Of a stretch of DNA of 64,000 bases, positions 1 through 9,239 are shown one piece after another; the stretch's first letter is position 1; each line of letters starts with the position of its first letter. Below the pieces are notes generated by a model that was not told where the DNA came from, did not search any database, and saw only the letters and a list, made by a program, of their open reading frames with translations. The position numbers and the translations under genes were made by a program. Where the stretch lies: contig CAJXJR010000004.1 of assembly GCA_913055155.1 (NCBI GenBank), positions 1 through 64,000 on the forward strand. The letters are read 5' to 3'. Source of the stretch: an uncultured Erythrobacter sp. (GTDB lineage Bacteria; Pseudomonadota; Alphaproteobacteria; Sphingomonadales; Sphingomonadaceae).

Positions 1-292
1 TTCAGGCCGCCCAGCAGGGCGACCATAACCGCCGGAACTCTAACTTAACCGGTGGACCACCCTAATGGGGCAGGTCATCTCGCCTTCCAGTGCGCCCGAC
101 TCAGAATTCTCACGGCGGTGCGCACAGGCTGATGCTACTTGGTCTTGATGAGTTTGCTGGCCTTGATTGGCAGAAACACCTCTCGAGCATCGGCGCATGC
201 CTCGCAGCGCCGATGACAGCATATCGCGGCAAGGGCGAGGATGTCCCCGAGGTGCTATAAAACCTTCTGTATCGGCCTCCAGTCGGCGCGCT
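1..292. other. left edge, no recognised gene
   Basis: I see no convincing gene here. The open frames are short and none resembles a family I know. The segment may be the decayed edge of something that continues to the left of the window. Confidence 0.3.
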
Positions 293-1351
293 TTAGTCGC
301 CGACAGGACCCAACAGCCGATTGAGAAATAGCTTCACGCTAAGCCAAATCAGTAGCATTCCCGCTGCTCCAACAACACCGTCGAGCGCATAGTGCCAGCC
401 AAGGTGCACCGAACCTACCAAGATGATCGAGAAATATGTGAAAGACAGGATCGCCAACCAACGTCGATCAGGAAATTGATCCCTTACGACAAGCACGACG
501 AGGGCAGCGATTGCAACGTGGAGGGAGGGCATAGCGGAAATACCACCTCCAATGGCATCGGTGCCTGCGGAGGCAAGAAGATATTGCATTGCCGAGAGCG
601 AGTGTAATCCTTCACTGCCGCCGATTTCCTGGAGGCGGAGCATTAGCAGGACAAAATCATCGTGCTCGAAGAAATATTCGTAAAAGCAAGGGCCAACTGA
701 GGAGAGCATGGTAGCAAGTGCCGCGCCGAGACCAAGCCAGGCCAATTGATAGCTGATACCCACCTGCAGTTGCATGCGTCGGTCGGTGCTTAGACAGATC
801 CAGCATAGGAGGCTGATATTCACAAGGTGCCAAAGACCATAAATGGCATCGATAATTCTTGTGGCAGTAGGGCCAAGGACTGCGTGCGTGTATCTCCACG
901 CATCCATGCCGATGAGATCTCGCTCGAGCTCCACCAAAAATGGATCAAGATAAAAGGGCACGATCTGCGGGATCAATTTCTTGAACCGCGAAGCCGCTTC
1001 GAGGGTTTCCGGCACTGCCAGCAGCATTACGACCATACAAAGCAAAGTTGGCCAGTACTGCTGAATATCCTGAATAAGTTGGCGGGTTGGGCTGGGGTGC
1101 CGTCGAGCGACGAGATAAAGCGGCCGGATCATGGCGATCATGAAGGCGATCGTCACTGAAAAGACTACGAATGGAAAGCTGGCCTCACCCCATTCGGGCA
1201 AGACATATTGGTCGGCGAGTAACCGAAGCACAAGCATTGGCAAGATCGCCAAAGCGACAACAATTGCGTAGCCTGTAATGAACCGCCAATTTAAAGAAAT
1301 CAGGCTGAGCACTGTTGGCCACGGAGGCCGCCTGGTCTGAACCTCGGTCAC
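293..1351 (-). CDS. PAP2-superfamily membrane phosphatase
   Basis: This 352-residue polytopic membrane protein has the PAP2 signature late in the chain: a C2-type stretch GGGISAMPSLHVA near residues 265-280 and a C3-type stretch GSVHLGWHYALDGVVG near 312-328, supplying the two catalytic histidines and the aspartate. The N-terminal half is about four hydrophobic segments, as in PAP2 proteins of the inositolphosphotransferase/aureobasidin-resistance type. It probably removes or transfers phosphate on a lipid or polyprenyl carrier in the inner membrane; the substrate is unknown. The start lies 13 bases past the stop of the M23 peptidase gene, so the two are probably one transcript. Confidence 0.8.
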   Translation of the reverse strand: MTEVQTRRPPWPTVLSLISLNWRFITGYAIVVALAILPMLVLRLLADQYVLPEWGEASFPFVVFSVTIAFMIAMIRPLYLVARRHPSPTRQLIQDIQQYWPTLLCMVVMLLAVPETLEAASRFKKLIPQIVPFYLDPFLVELERDLIGMDAWRYTHAVLGPTATRIIDAIYGLWHLVNISLLCWICLSTDRRMQLQVGISYQLAWLGLGAALATMLSSVGPCFYEYFFEHDDFVLLMLRLQEIGGSEGLHSLSAMQYLLASAGTDAIGGGISAMPSLHVAIAALVVLVVRDQFPDRRWLAILSFTYFSIILVGSVHLGWHYALDGVVGAAGMLLIWLSVKLFLNRLLGPVGD

Positions 1352-1364
1352 GATTTAAGCCCAG

Positions 1365-2093
1365 CTACCTGTCCAGTGGATCGACTGCCGTTCCGTCTAC
1401 CCGAGTTTCGTAATGAAGATGTGAACCGCTGGAGCGCCCCGTCGAACCAACATACCCAATCACCTGCCCACTGGTCACTCTCTCGCCAACGGAAACGGCC
1501 ACACCGGACATGTGCGCATATCTCGTTTCCAAGCCTGATCCATGATCCAACTCAACCATTAGGCCATAACTACCCGCATCACCCGCGTGAGTTACCGTTG
1601 CATCACCGGTTGCCATGATAGGGGTCCCATGCGCGGCACCATAGTCTACGCCAGCATGGTGCCGCCTCACCCCATCAACCGGGTGACGCCTCGCCCCAAA
1701 TGAACTTGTTAGGCGCAGGTTTGTCAGGGGTGCATTCGCGAGCACAGGCGCAGCGCCAATTATCACGATGGGCTGATCCGAAAAGGAAGAAGTGACAACA
1801 TCCTCGCCGAACTGCTCCCTGACTACCGTCGCGGGTGTCCCGACAAGATTCGAAGCACGGCTTATGGAAATTGCCGTACGGGCATCATTTTCCACCGCGT
1901 CACGATCGTCATGCAACAGAGGTTCGTCTTGGGGCGCGTCAAAATTCGCATCATAAGTGGCATTTATCAGAACCACATTTGTGCGCCCAGTTTCCATATC
2001 CTGGGCGAGCGCGGTAGCAACGCAGGGGGCGCTGTGAATCCCGATTGCGAAGGAAAAAACCAAACAGGCTTTCTGCAAGAACCTCGACGCCAT
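1365..2093 (-). CDS. M23-family metallopeptidase, secreted
   Basis: The C-terminal third is an LytM/M23 domain with the zinc motifs HHAGVDYGA (HxxxD) and HLHYE, typical of peptidoglycan DD-endopeptidases or their catalytically competent relatives. I chose the ATG at 2093 because it begins a signal peptide (MASRFLQKACLVFSFAIG, then ATALAQ) and is preceded by an AAGGGGG ribosome-binding site. The frame continues upstream to 2249 but that part is not secretory in character. The mature protein has about 100 uncharacterised residues before the peptidase domain. It likely acts on cell wall in the periplasm, with the PAP2 protein encoded just downstream. Confidence 0.85.
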   Translation of the reverse strand: MASRFLQKACLVFSFAIGIHSAPCVATALAQDMETGRTNVVLINATYDANFDAPQDEPLLHDDRDAVENDARTAISISRASNLVGTPATVVREQFGEDVVTSSFSDQPIVIIGAAPVLANAPLTNLRLTSSFGARRHPVDGVRRHHAGVDYGAAHGTPIMATGDATVTHAGDAGSYGLMVELDHGSGLETRYAHMSGVAVSVGERVTSGQVIGYVGSTGRSSGSHLHYETRVDGTAVDPLDR

Positions 2094-2447
2094 CAAAGCC
2101 CCCTTTAACGTCGGATGCAGATAGCATCCTTTCATGATCTGAGAAAGTATCGCCCGCCCACAGAACTTTTTCGAAGCGGGGGCGCAGGCAAAACGAAAAA
2201 TGCAGAACCTTCCTTCTGATGAACTTGAAACAGACAGGCAGCTACGCACGCGTTAAGACAATCTTTACCAAGATTTCCCAGAAAAGGTTGCACTCGAAGT
2301 GCGAGCATCCATTGCACAGGCTTCAGACAGAATGGAGAGTTCCAATGCTTTTCCACCTCACGCATCCGGCGCTGTTTATTCGCCATTATTACCGGGTTCG
2401 CGAAGAACTTGGCAGAATGAAGAGCCTTACAGCTTGAGCACGAGCTC
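2094..2447. other. intergenic gap, no gene seen
   Basis: This 354-base gap separates the AAA+ gene stop from the M23 gene start, both on the minus strand. Nothing in it looks coding. It should carry the M23/PAP2 promoter, but no clear -35/-10 pair can be fixed by eye. Confidence 0.4.
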
Positions 2448-4310
2448 TTAAGCGAATTCCAGGATCGCTCGATCGCCCTCTCTCCGGACAGCGCTGATCC
2501 GCACAGTCTTCTGCGGCTGGTGGGCAAATATTTGACGTGCCAGAGGATTGATAACATGGGTTTCAATCCGGTTGGCGATGCCCCGCCCCCCTTCAAACCA
2601 ATCTGACATGCAAAGCGTTCGGAGTTCTTCCAAGGCGTCGGTCGCAATCTCGACCTTGATGCCATGCTCCGCTTGGACAGCAGACTTCACTCTCTCCAGG
2701 ATCGCGTAGAATATTTCGGATCCGACGACGCCATCGATGAATTCGAATGAAATGATATTCTGCCCGAGGCGGTTGAATAGCTCGGGACGGTTCAATTCGA
2801 GCCTGAAATGATCACGCACAGCTTGAACCAACTTGCGCTCTAGCTCATCGTAATCGTCTGACGGCAAGATATTCATGCCGGCGTTCTGAGTGTGATCGGA
2901 GCTAATCATACCGATATTCGAGGTGAATATGATCAGGGCTTCCGAAAAATAGCCGGTCGACCCGCGAGAGTCTGTCAGGCGCCCCTCATCCAGTATCTGT
3001 AGAAACATATCGAGAATTCGTGGATGCGCTTTCTCAACTTCGTCGAAGAGCACGACACTGAAAGGCCGCTTGTGCATGGCGTTGACCAATTCGCCGCCGC
3101 GCTCGTGGCCAGGATGACCGGGAGGCGCTCCAATCAGACGTCCTATCGCATTCTCTTCCATGAATTCGGACATGTCGAAACGATGGCAAGCCGTGTCATC
3201 TCCGAACAACAGTTCCGTGATTGCCTTGGCCAATTCCGTCTTTCCGGTTCCGGTTGGCCCGACAAGAAACAAAACACCGCGCGGGCGCGAGTGGCGCGAG
3301 CTTGTTTGAGCACCCGAGAGCCCAGCAATAGAGCGGGTCAAGATATCGAGTGATTTCTCGATAGCGTGCTTCTGCCCCTTGATCCGCCGCGTTATGATTT
3401 CTTCCGCACGCATCATGCGCGCCCGCATCACTGGCGATTTCCAGGGGTTTCGGCGCGTCCCAAGTCGATCAATACGAATAGCTTCGGCGATTTGGGAGCA
3501 AGCTAATTGCTCGTCGTCAGCCAAGAAGGCGACGTTGCGCATTCCAACCAGAGACATCCCATCGGCCTGCAGAGCGAACTGTTCGAGGAACTCTGCTCTC
3601 TCCCCCTCATCAAGCCCCTTTGCGTCGGCAAAATGTTCAATTAGTGTTTCTGCGAAGACGTACCGATCCTCAAGATTCGGCAACTCAACGACGATTTCGC
3701 GTAGACCGTCATTTCCTTTCGTGAACCACTCAGGCAAATCACCCGGTCTGTCGACAAGCCAAAGCGTTGCACTGGATGGTCTGTTGTCGTGTCCTTGCAG
3801 GTAGGCTTGCCTCGACTCCTGATCCGCTGCGATAAGCGTAGCATTGATGTCAGCAGGCTGGCCATCGAATAGGTGAGCAGCATAATCGAAAACCACCGCG
3901 ACCCGGAAACCTTCGATCGTTATGAGATTGTGATGAGCCTCCGCAAGCTCAACTCCCGACTTCAACGGTTGACCGAGCACGATGCCGGCTTCCTTCAAGG
4001 CACCGGACGCCTTTGCATTGCATTCAGAATGGAGTTCGAAGCCAGAATCTGGAGAATAGTTGAGGAGCGCGGAAAACCCCTTTCCTTGAGCAATTCGCCA
4101 GAGCAGCTGCGGAAAAGTCAGGAACTCGACCTCTTTATCGGCCCCCTGATGGGGATACACATCCCTGACATTGCCGCTGATGACAAAGTGACTGCGCCGA
4201 GTGAGGCCGGTATGTAATTCATCCACCCAGACTGGTTCGTTCAGAATTTTATCAGAAGCTGGGTTCTGTCCCGTGTCGTTTGCCATCTGCCATTCCCGAC
4301 GTTCTTGCAT
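2448..4310 (-). CDS. ClpB/ClpA-like AAA+ ATPase with degenerate N-terminal module
   Basis: This is a 620-residue (or 612 from the ATG at 4286) AAA+ protein. The C-terminal module is of the ClpA/B D2 type: Walker A GPTGTGKT at 351-358, Walker B VVLFDE at 419-424, sensor-1 FTSNIG at 462-467 and a C-terminal helical domain with GGRGIANRIE. The N-terminal ~290 residues (motif ISGNVRDVY, then VAVVFDYAAHLFDG and LWLVDRP) look like an AAA fold without a Walker A, so probably a non-hydrolysing partner module. The pore-loop region reads GAPPGHPGHERGG where ClpB-type proteins have a tyrosine (GYVGYEEG), so the usual translocating aromatic is absent. It follows a J-domain gene, suggesting a dedicated chaperone pair. 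Substrate unknown. Confidence 0.8.
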   Translation of the reverse strand: MQERREWQMANDTGQNPASDKILNEPVWVDELHTGLTRRSHFVISGNVRDVYPHQGADKEVEFLTFPQLLWRIAQGKGFSALLNYSPDSGFELHSECNAKASGALKEAGIVLGQPLKSGVELAEAHHNLITIEGFRVAVVFDYAAHLFDGQPADINATLIAADQESRQAYLQGHDNRPSSATLWLVDRPGDLPEWFTKGNDGLREIVVELPNLEDRYVFAETLIEHFADAKGLDEGERAEFLEQFALQADGMSLVGMRNVAFLADDEQLACSQIAEAIRIDRLGTRRNPWKSPVMRARMMRAEEIITRRIKGQKHAIEKSLDILTRSIAGLSGAQTSSRHSRPRGVLFLVGPTGTGKTELAKAITELLFGDDTACHRFDMSEFMEENAIGRLIGAPPGHPGHERGGELVNAMHKRPFSVVLFDEVEKAHPRILDMFLQILDEGRLTDSRGSTGYFSEALIIFTSNIGMISSDHTQNAGMNILPSDDYDELERKLVQAVRDHFRLELNRPELFNRLGQNIISFEFIDGVVGSEIFYAILERVKSAVQAEHGIKVEIATDALEELRTLCMSDWFEGGRGIANRIETHVINPLARQIFAHQPQKTVRISAVRREGDRAILEFA

Positions 4311-4489
4311 GATCTTAAATAAGTGAGGCGATCGCCATCATCATTGACCAAGATCATCATTTGCATTGAGGGCCATAATTCGCGCAACTCCCAGCCTTCA
4401 CTGGCGAGGCGAAGGGCAGTAACCTCAGTTCGATTCCGAAAAGGCAGATATAAGACCGATCGGCTGCAACCTTCAGCCAGCAGGCTCAT
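4241..4489 (-). CDS. small protein between J-domain and AAA+ genes, unknown
   Basis: This frame encodes about 82 residues from the ATG at 4489 (91 from 4516). It fills the 162-base space between the J-domain stop and the AAA+ start and overlaps both. The overlap is 17 bases with the J-domain gene and 46-70 bases with the AAA+ gene. The residue mix (NRTEVTALRLASEGWELREL, then MILVNDDGDRLTYLRS) looks like real protein. I recognise no family. It could be a translationally coupled third component. The alternative is an incidental open frame. Confidence 0.45.
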   Translation of the reverse strand: MSLLAEGCSRSVLYLPFRNRTEVTALRLASEGWELRELWPSMQMMILVNDDGDRLTYLRSCKNVGNGRWQTTRDRTQLLIKF

Positions 4490-5081
4490 CCGGGCGATTT
4501 GACCCCGCCTCGGCATCCCTTGCTTTAGTTAGGAAAAGCTCCTCGGCAACTTCCGCGCGGCTGTGCTCGATCACGTGATCGACCCCGGCGATAGTGATTG
4601 CCAAGGTTCCCTTTTCGGTAAGTTCGATGAAGCCTTTCGATTTCAGATACCAGATATGAAATTCGAACAGGTCATCCTGGCAATCGATCGTCTCTTTCAG
4701 CAACCACTCGACGACCCCGGCATTTTCCGCATCTTCCCTCCGGTTCTTGTAGAGAAGCAGGAGAATTTTTTCGTGCGCCTCTGCATCGCTGACCGCCGTT
4801 TTCGAATTGATGCCAGAGACAGCTCCCAGACCTGCATTCGGTGGCTGCCGCCCTCTTCGGGCAAAATAGACTTCGTCATATTGCGATCTACGATCGGGAT
4901 CTTTCAAAACCCTGTAGGCCTCCAGCACTCGCTGAAACTTATCGATGTCCGAGCCTTCCGAATGATCCGGGTGATGAAGCTTGGCCAAATGGTGATATAC
5001 CACCTCGAGAGTGCGCGGGTCACAATCCGGCTTGACCTGCAGGATTTCGTAATAGTCGACGAAGTCTTGCTCTTCTGCCAT
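4473..5081 (-). CDS. J-domain (DnaJ-like) co-chaperone
   Basis: Residues 8-72 form a J domain: DYYEILQV, then HHPDHS holding the essential HPD motif, then EAYRVLKDPDRRSQYD. The 130 C-terminal residues carry no G/F-rich or zinc-finger region, so this is a type III J protein. They include a winged-helix-like stretch (LLYKNRREDAENAGVVEWLL, then GFIELTEKGTLAITIAG). J domains stimulate DnaK/Hsp70; the attached domain probably chooses the client. It heads the unit with the small ORF and the AAA+ ATPase. A perfect 8-base inverted repeat sits 47-65 bases upstream of the start. Confidence 0.85.
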   Translation of the reverse strand: MAEEQDFVDYYEILQVKPDCDPRTLEVVYHHLAKLHHPDHSEGSDIDKFQRVLEAYRVLKDPDRRSQYDEVYFARRGRQPPNAGLGAVSGINSKTAVSDAEAHEKILLLLYKNRREDAENAGVVEWLLKETIDCQDDLFEFHIWYLKSKGFIELTEKGTLAITIAGVDHVIEHSRAEVAEELFLTKARDAEAGSNRPDEPAG

Positions 5082-5127
5082 GCTCCTCCCCTTTCCGATA
5101 ACCGGTCAGTAGTCATTTATATACCGA

Positions 5128-5146
5128 AATGAAATTACATTTCATT
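5128..5146. promoter_or_regulatory. inverted repeat upstream of the J-domain gene
   Basis: AATGAAAT-TAC-ATTTCATT is a perfect 8-base inverted repeat in an AT-rich stretch about 50 bases upstream of the J-domain ATG. It is placed where an operator or promoter element would lie. The binding protein is unknown. Confidence 0.4.
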
Positions 5147-5199
5147 ACCATCAGCAGGGAGTTTATGGGGTGGGTGAATGATCCGGAATGGCTGACGCA

Positions 5200-5249
5200 T
5201 ACTGCTTGCGCATCGGCGATTGAAGAAGTTGCGAATTGGTCAAGCAGTA
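5200..5249. repeat. long-loop inverted repeat in the J-domain upstream region
   Basis: TACTGCTTG at 5200-5208 is matched by CAAGCAGTA at 5241-5249, nine perfect bases around a 32-base loop. It lies in the gap between the J-domain gene and the methyltransferase stop. It may be a second control site or an RNA stem in the tail of the upstream transcript. Confidence 0.3.
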
Positions 5250-5531
5250 ATATTTGAAACCTATCACTGATAAATCGATAGTTCCGCCAAATACAGGCTA
5301 AATATTAGAGATTTTTTCTCAATATTCAACGGTAAATACGGTTACAACCAAAACGCCACGTTATTCGCAAGGCTCTCTTCCTTTTTCCGAGAAAGCAGGA
5401 ATGCCCCTGATGCCAGGGCAAGTCGACGGCCAGGTCCCGGCGCGAACGCCGCTGAAACAAGCGAGGGCAGCCAACCTGCGACCGCCCCACCGCATCACAG
5501 TACCGCTCGCCATGCAGCTGAGCCGAATTAC

Positions 5532-6131
5532 TCAGCCAGTTTTCGTCAGCAAGGTTACGAAATGCAGACCGTGTCCAAAGACGAGATCGAATGGCATGGG
5601 ATAGATTCGCAATGACTCGCGACTTTGAACCGGTTTCAAGTCGAGTCGCTTCCATATGACCCGCCATTGGTTTCGTGACAAATAGTTATAGGGAAGGCGT
5701 ACGCCGTGTGAAGCGTTGCCAACCCAATCCATGAAGCGAAGAAGCAAACCGGCGATCGGACCATCCTTGTAGTGGTCTTTGATGAGAACTCCTTGTGAGG
5801 CCACGCGAGCAGCCTCTGCCAATGTAGCAGCCGGGTCGTCGGTGTGATGGAGAACGTCCACAAGCATGGCGATGTCGTAAGCATCGTCGGCGAAGGGCAA
5901 GGTCTTTCCATCGTAATCCCTGACCTCGATAGTAGCTTCCGGCCGAACTAGCACATCGACCCCGTCGATAGTGACGTCAGGCCTTTTATCCATGATTGCT
6001 ACGGCAATCTCCCCGCTACCACATCCGATATCCAGGACCTGAGCATTCGCCGGTAATCGATCAGCGAGATTATCGGACAAAACGCGCACTCGGCGATTGA
6101 AAATTAGTCTGTTGTGGATCTTTCCCATCAC
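5532..6131 (-). CDS. class I SAM-dependent methyltransferase
   Basis: The 199-residue protein has the Methyltransf_11 core: SAM motif I VLDIGCGSGEIA near residues 34-45, an acidic residue after strand 2 (IDGVDV), and the post-motif DIAMLVDVLHHTDDP. The C-terminal part (RFMDWVGNASHGVRLPYNYL) matches methyltransferases found beside lipid-linked glycosyltransferases. The start overlaps the GT2 gene stop by 4 bases (ATGA), so translation is coupled. The acceptor is probably a lipid or sugar made by the neighbouring enzymes; this is inference. Confidence 0.8.
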   Translation of the reverse strand: MMGKIHNRLIFNRRVRVLSDNLADRLPANAQVLDIGCGSGEIAVAIMDKRPDVTIDGVDVLVRPEATIEVRDYDGKTLPFADDAYDIAMLVDVLHHTDDPAATLAEAARVASQGVLIKDHYKDGPIAGLLLRFMDWVGNASHGVRLPYNYLSRNQWRVIWKRLDLKPVQSRESLRIYPMPFDLVFGHGLHFVTLLTKTG

Positions 6132-7339
6132 ATCCCCCTGCGTCGCGGATGGCCCATGAGTTCGGCCAAGAAGCCCGTGAACGCGATCTGCAGGCCCGCC
6201 GCGCAGGCGAGCACAGAGGGAACGGTGATGCGCGCCAGTGCAGAGGTGTCCATGTCACCGAAGTTTTCTCCGCGCCAAATGAATAGGGCGTAGACTGCAC
6301 CAGACAGCCCGGTAAAGAACAAACAACCGCCAACAATACACGCGCGATCGACTGTCAGCCAATGGCGTATGAAGCGGATACGCTTCGTCTCAAGCCAGAA
6401 TCTTTCGCGCGTTCCAAAGAGTTCGGCGAGCAAACCGAAGCAGGAAATTTGCAGACCCAGCAGAACCGCAGCGCCGCTGAACAGAAGTGAGTTTTCAGCA
6501 AGCCGGATATCGCCGATAATAAGAGTACCGGGTAACATCGCCAGCATAGCGGCCAAGCCTACCAACAAAAGCAAAAACCCAGGATATAAATAGAGCCATC
6601 GCGGTGCAAAGAGCAGTAGAAACTTAAGGTGTCGCCAGCCATCGCGGAAGCTCCGCAAATGCGGGGCGCGGCTCCGCCCGTCGGGCGACAACGTCGTTGG
6701 AACTTCGGTCATCTTCAAGCCTTCGAGATGCGCTTTAACCACCATCTCCGAAGCAAACTCCATACCATCGCATGACAAGTTCAAGTTTTGGATCGCCTCG
6801 CGCCGGAAACCGCGCATGCCACAATGGAAATCCCCGATTGGAGCGCCGTAGAGAACACGGCCGGCCGCGCTGAGGGCCGGGTTCCCGATCCACCGGTGGA
6901 GTCTAGGCATGGCCCCCCGACCGATTCCGCCCATGAAGCGGTTACCCATGACCAGTTCGTAACCCTCTCGCAGCTTTTCAACAAACGGCATCAATCCCAT
7001 AAAGTCGTAGCTGTCGTCTCCGTCAGCAATGGCGACGTATGGCGTTTCCGCAGCTGCAATTCCTGCCCTCAGTGCAGCGCCGTAACCCCGTTCCTCCACA
7101 TCGACCACTCGGGCACCGGCAGCGAGGGCAACACGTTGCGAGCCATCGGTCGAGCCGTTGTCGGCGACAATCACCTCGCCCTTGACGTCGTAGGCACGGA
7201 AGAAGCGATGAGCTTTTTCAATACAAACCTTTAAGGTTTCAACCTCATTCAGGCAGGGGATAACTACTGTCAGTTCATCCCCTCGGTCGCTCTTTACGTA
7301 TGCAGTTGTCCCGCTAAGAGTATCTTCTCTTTGCTTCAA
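6128..7339 (-). CDS. GT2 family glycosyltransferase with membrane anchor (DPM1-like)
   Basis: The catalytic GT-A domain spans about residues 20-230: VVIPCLNEVETL, VADNGSTDGSQ and the metal-binding stretch IADGDDSYDF, then GNRFMGG. It is followed by four hydrophobic segments between about 235 and 395. This layout is that of polyprenyl-phosphate sugar transferases, which load a sugar on undecaprenyl phosphate at the cytoplasmic face. It is followed by the methyltransferase (4-base overlap) and is divergent from the GT-C-like gene 64 bases away. The sugar donor is not predictable. Confidence 0.85.
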   Translation of the reverse strand: MKQREDTLSGTTAYVKSDRGDELTVVIPCLNEVETLKVCIEKAHRFFRAYDVKGEVIVADNGSTDGSQRVALAAGARVVDVEERGYGAALRAGIAAAETPYVAIADGDDSYDFMGLMPFVEKLREGYELVMGNRFMGGIGRGAMPRLHRWIGNPALSAAGRVLYGAPIGDFHCGMRGFRREAIQNLNLSCDGMEFASEMVVKAHLEGLKMTEVPTTLSPDGRSRAPHLRSFRDGWRHLKFLLLFAPRWLYLYPGFLLLLVGLAAMLAMLPGTLIIGDIRLAENSLLFSGAAVLLGLQISCFGLLAELFGTRERFWLETKRIRFIRHWLTVDRACIVGGCLFFTGLSGAVYALFIWRGENFGDMDTSALARITVPSVLACAAGLQIAFTGFLAELMGHPRRRGM

Positions 7340-7403
7340 TTGGATTGCTCCCTCTTCACAAGCCAGCAGCGCTTCGACCTACCTTAATGCGGGATGGTAA
7401 ATT

Positions 7404-9239
7404 TTGCGAAAATTCCAGATCTTTCTCAAGGGAATTGAACGTTCCAATGACTGGAGGCTCAGCTGGTTTCTCAATCTGCTACTGGTCGGGGGATTGACGT
7501 GCTGGTTCCTGACCCTGCCAATACCAGATCGGGCAACGAGCCTAATGCTCAATGACCCCGACAATTACCAACGGCTCGTCCAAGTTCGCGACTGGATGGG
7601 TGGCCAGTCTTGGTGGGACACAAAGCAACATCGTATCGATCCGCCGACTGGACTTCAGATGCACTGGTCCCGCCTAGGCGATCTTCCACTAGGGCTCCTG
7701 ATCCACTTTTTTTCGCTCTTTGCCGAGCATACCAAGGCGGAAATGCTAGCGGTCGTAAGCCTGCCCCCTTTATTACTCTTCGTCACCATCATCTTCCTCT
7801 GCCGAACTGCAAGGAACATCGGTAGTGTGCCAGCTGAGAGATTTCTGCAACTTTTCGTCATTGCCACCTCTTTCTTCCTTGCCCAATTCATTCCCGGACG
7901 CATCGATCACCACGGATTGCAATTGCTCTTGCTTTCAGCCGCCCTTGCCGCGGCTACTGCGATGCCGACGAAGCGTAGCGGTTTGCTAACTTCCCTCTCA
8001 GTTGCCATCGCGCTTCTGATAGGCTTGGAAACTGCTCCGCTCTTGCTCGCGATACCGGCCTGGATGGCTCTCAATTGGCTTTGGAAGGGAGAAGCGCAGA
8101 AAGCACAATTGCAGGGCTTCCTAATTGGAATATTGTTTTTTCTGCCTTTTTTGTATATGATTTCCGTGGCACCTTCCGATTGGAACAGGCTCACAAATGA
8201 TCAGGTTGGCATTGGTCATCTTGCCATTATCGCCATGGCGGCGGCTTCGCTTGCCCTTATCCTTCAGTTCAAATTGCGATCGCTTGAACATCGCTTGGCC
8301 GGTCTTGCGATATTCGCTATTGCCACTGCCCTTCCTGTGCTGGCTTTCCGAGAAGTGCTCGCCGCTCCATACTCCGCAATCGATCCACTGCTTCAGCAAC
8401 TTTGGATAGGGTCTATCGCGGAAACGCAATCTGCATGGCCAATTGCAGACACTAACCCGTTACGATTGCTTCGTTACCACCTATTCCCCGCCCTCGCATT
8501 GTTAGCCGCGACGGGCGTCTACTTGGCGACAGGCCGTGAGCCCAAATTGCTCTTAATCCTTATGGTAGGACTTGCCGGATTTGCGCTTTCCATCTGGCAG
8601 ATACGGGCCATGGCAGCTGCCTCGATGGTAGCCCTGCTGTTATGCTCCATCACGATTGCGCATCTGTGGCAGAAGCGCAGTGAACCTTTAGGGACTGCAC
8701 GTCTCTTCGCATCCATGTTGATCCTAAACGGGCATTTTGGCTTTATGATCTACCACATGGTTGCGCCCGACGACAGGCAAGGCATGTCTATGGTTGCCGA
8801 AACGACATTGACCAATAGGTGCGAAACCCAGTTGCGCGGGGAAGATTATAACCAAGTTCGACCGGGACTGGTCTTAAACGGGATCAGTTCCGGGGCATTA
8901 ATCCTCGCGCGGACCCATCATTCTGTACTCGCAGCTGCCAACCACCGCGGGATCGAAGGCAACGGCAAGGCCTATCGGATATTGCTTGCACCTTCTTCCG
9001 AGGCACATGTTGCACTTGCCCGAAACGGCGTCGACTACGTGCTGACCTGCCGTGATTCCGAATTAGAGCGTCTCGCGCAATATGCCCCCGATAGCCTAGC
9101 GGCAGACCTCGTTCGCCAGCACATTCCGGAATGGCTTCTTCCGATTTCGCACGAGGGGGGTGAAGCCGTCCTTTTTTTCGCGATATCGCCCGACAAGCCC
9201 CTCAGCGAAACACCCAAAACCGGCCAGCACTCCATGTGA
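7404..9239 (+). CDS. GT-C-type polytopic membrane protein
   Basis: This 611-residue protein has about eleven hydrophobic segments and a soluble C-terminal tail. An early periplasmic loop carries DPDNYQRL and HWSRL, and a later loop has PGRIDHHGLQ, a layout shared with STT3/PglB-like and ArnT-like GT-C transferases. I take it as a membrane sugar transferase or oligosaccharyl-transferase relative, not assigned further. The frame starts at a TTG (7404), with GGGATGG just upstream; the ATG at 7394 is out of frame. Its 3' end overlaps the convergent GtrA-like gene by 38 bases. Confidence 0.7.
   Translation: MRKFQIFLKGIERSNDWRLSWFLNLLLVGGLTCWFLTLPIPDRATSLMLNDPDNYQRLVQVRDWMGGQSWWDTKQHRIDPPTGLQMHWSRLGDLPLGLLIHFFSLFAEHTKAEMLAVVSLPPLLLFVTIIFLCRTARNIGSVPAERFLQLFVIATSFFLAQFIPGRIDHHGLQLLLLSAALAAATAMPTKRSGLLTSLSVAIALLIGLETAPLLLAIPAWMALNWLWKGEAQKAQLQGFLIGILFFLPFLYMISVAPSDWNRLTNDQVGIGHLAIIAMAAASLALILQFKLRSLEHRLAGLAIFAIATALPVLAFREVLAAPYSAIDPLLQQLWIGSIAETQSAWPIADTNPLRLLRYHLFPALALLAATGVYLATGREPKLLLILMVGLAGFALSIWQIRAMAAASMVALLLCSITIAHLWQKRSEPLGTARLFASMLILNGHFGFMIYHMVAPDDRQGMSMVAETTLTNRCETQLRGEDYNQVRPGLVLNGISSGALILARTHHSVLAAANHRGIEGNGKAYRILLAPSSEAHVALARNGVDYVLTCRDSELERLAQYAPDSLAADLVRQHIPEWLLPISHEGGEAVLFFAISPDKPLSETPKTGQHSM

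Larger units (their letters stand above)
5082..5531. other. 450-base AT-rich intergenic region
   Basis: No gene is seen. The region is clearly more AT-rich than the flanking genes. It contains the two inverted repeats listed separately and presumably the promoter of the J-domain/AAA+ unit. Confidence 0.5.

Noticed and set aside
40-222. 60-codon minus-strand frame at the left edge
   Set aside because: No resemblance to a known protein and no start signal.
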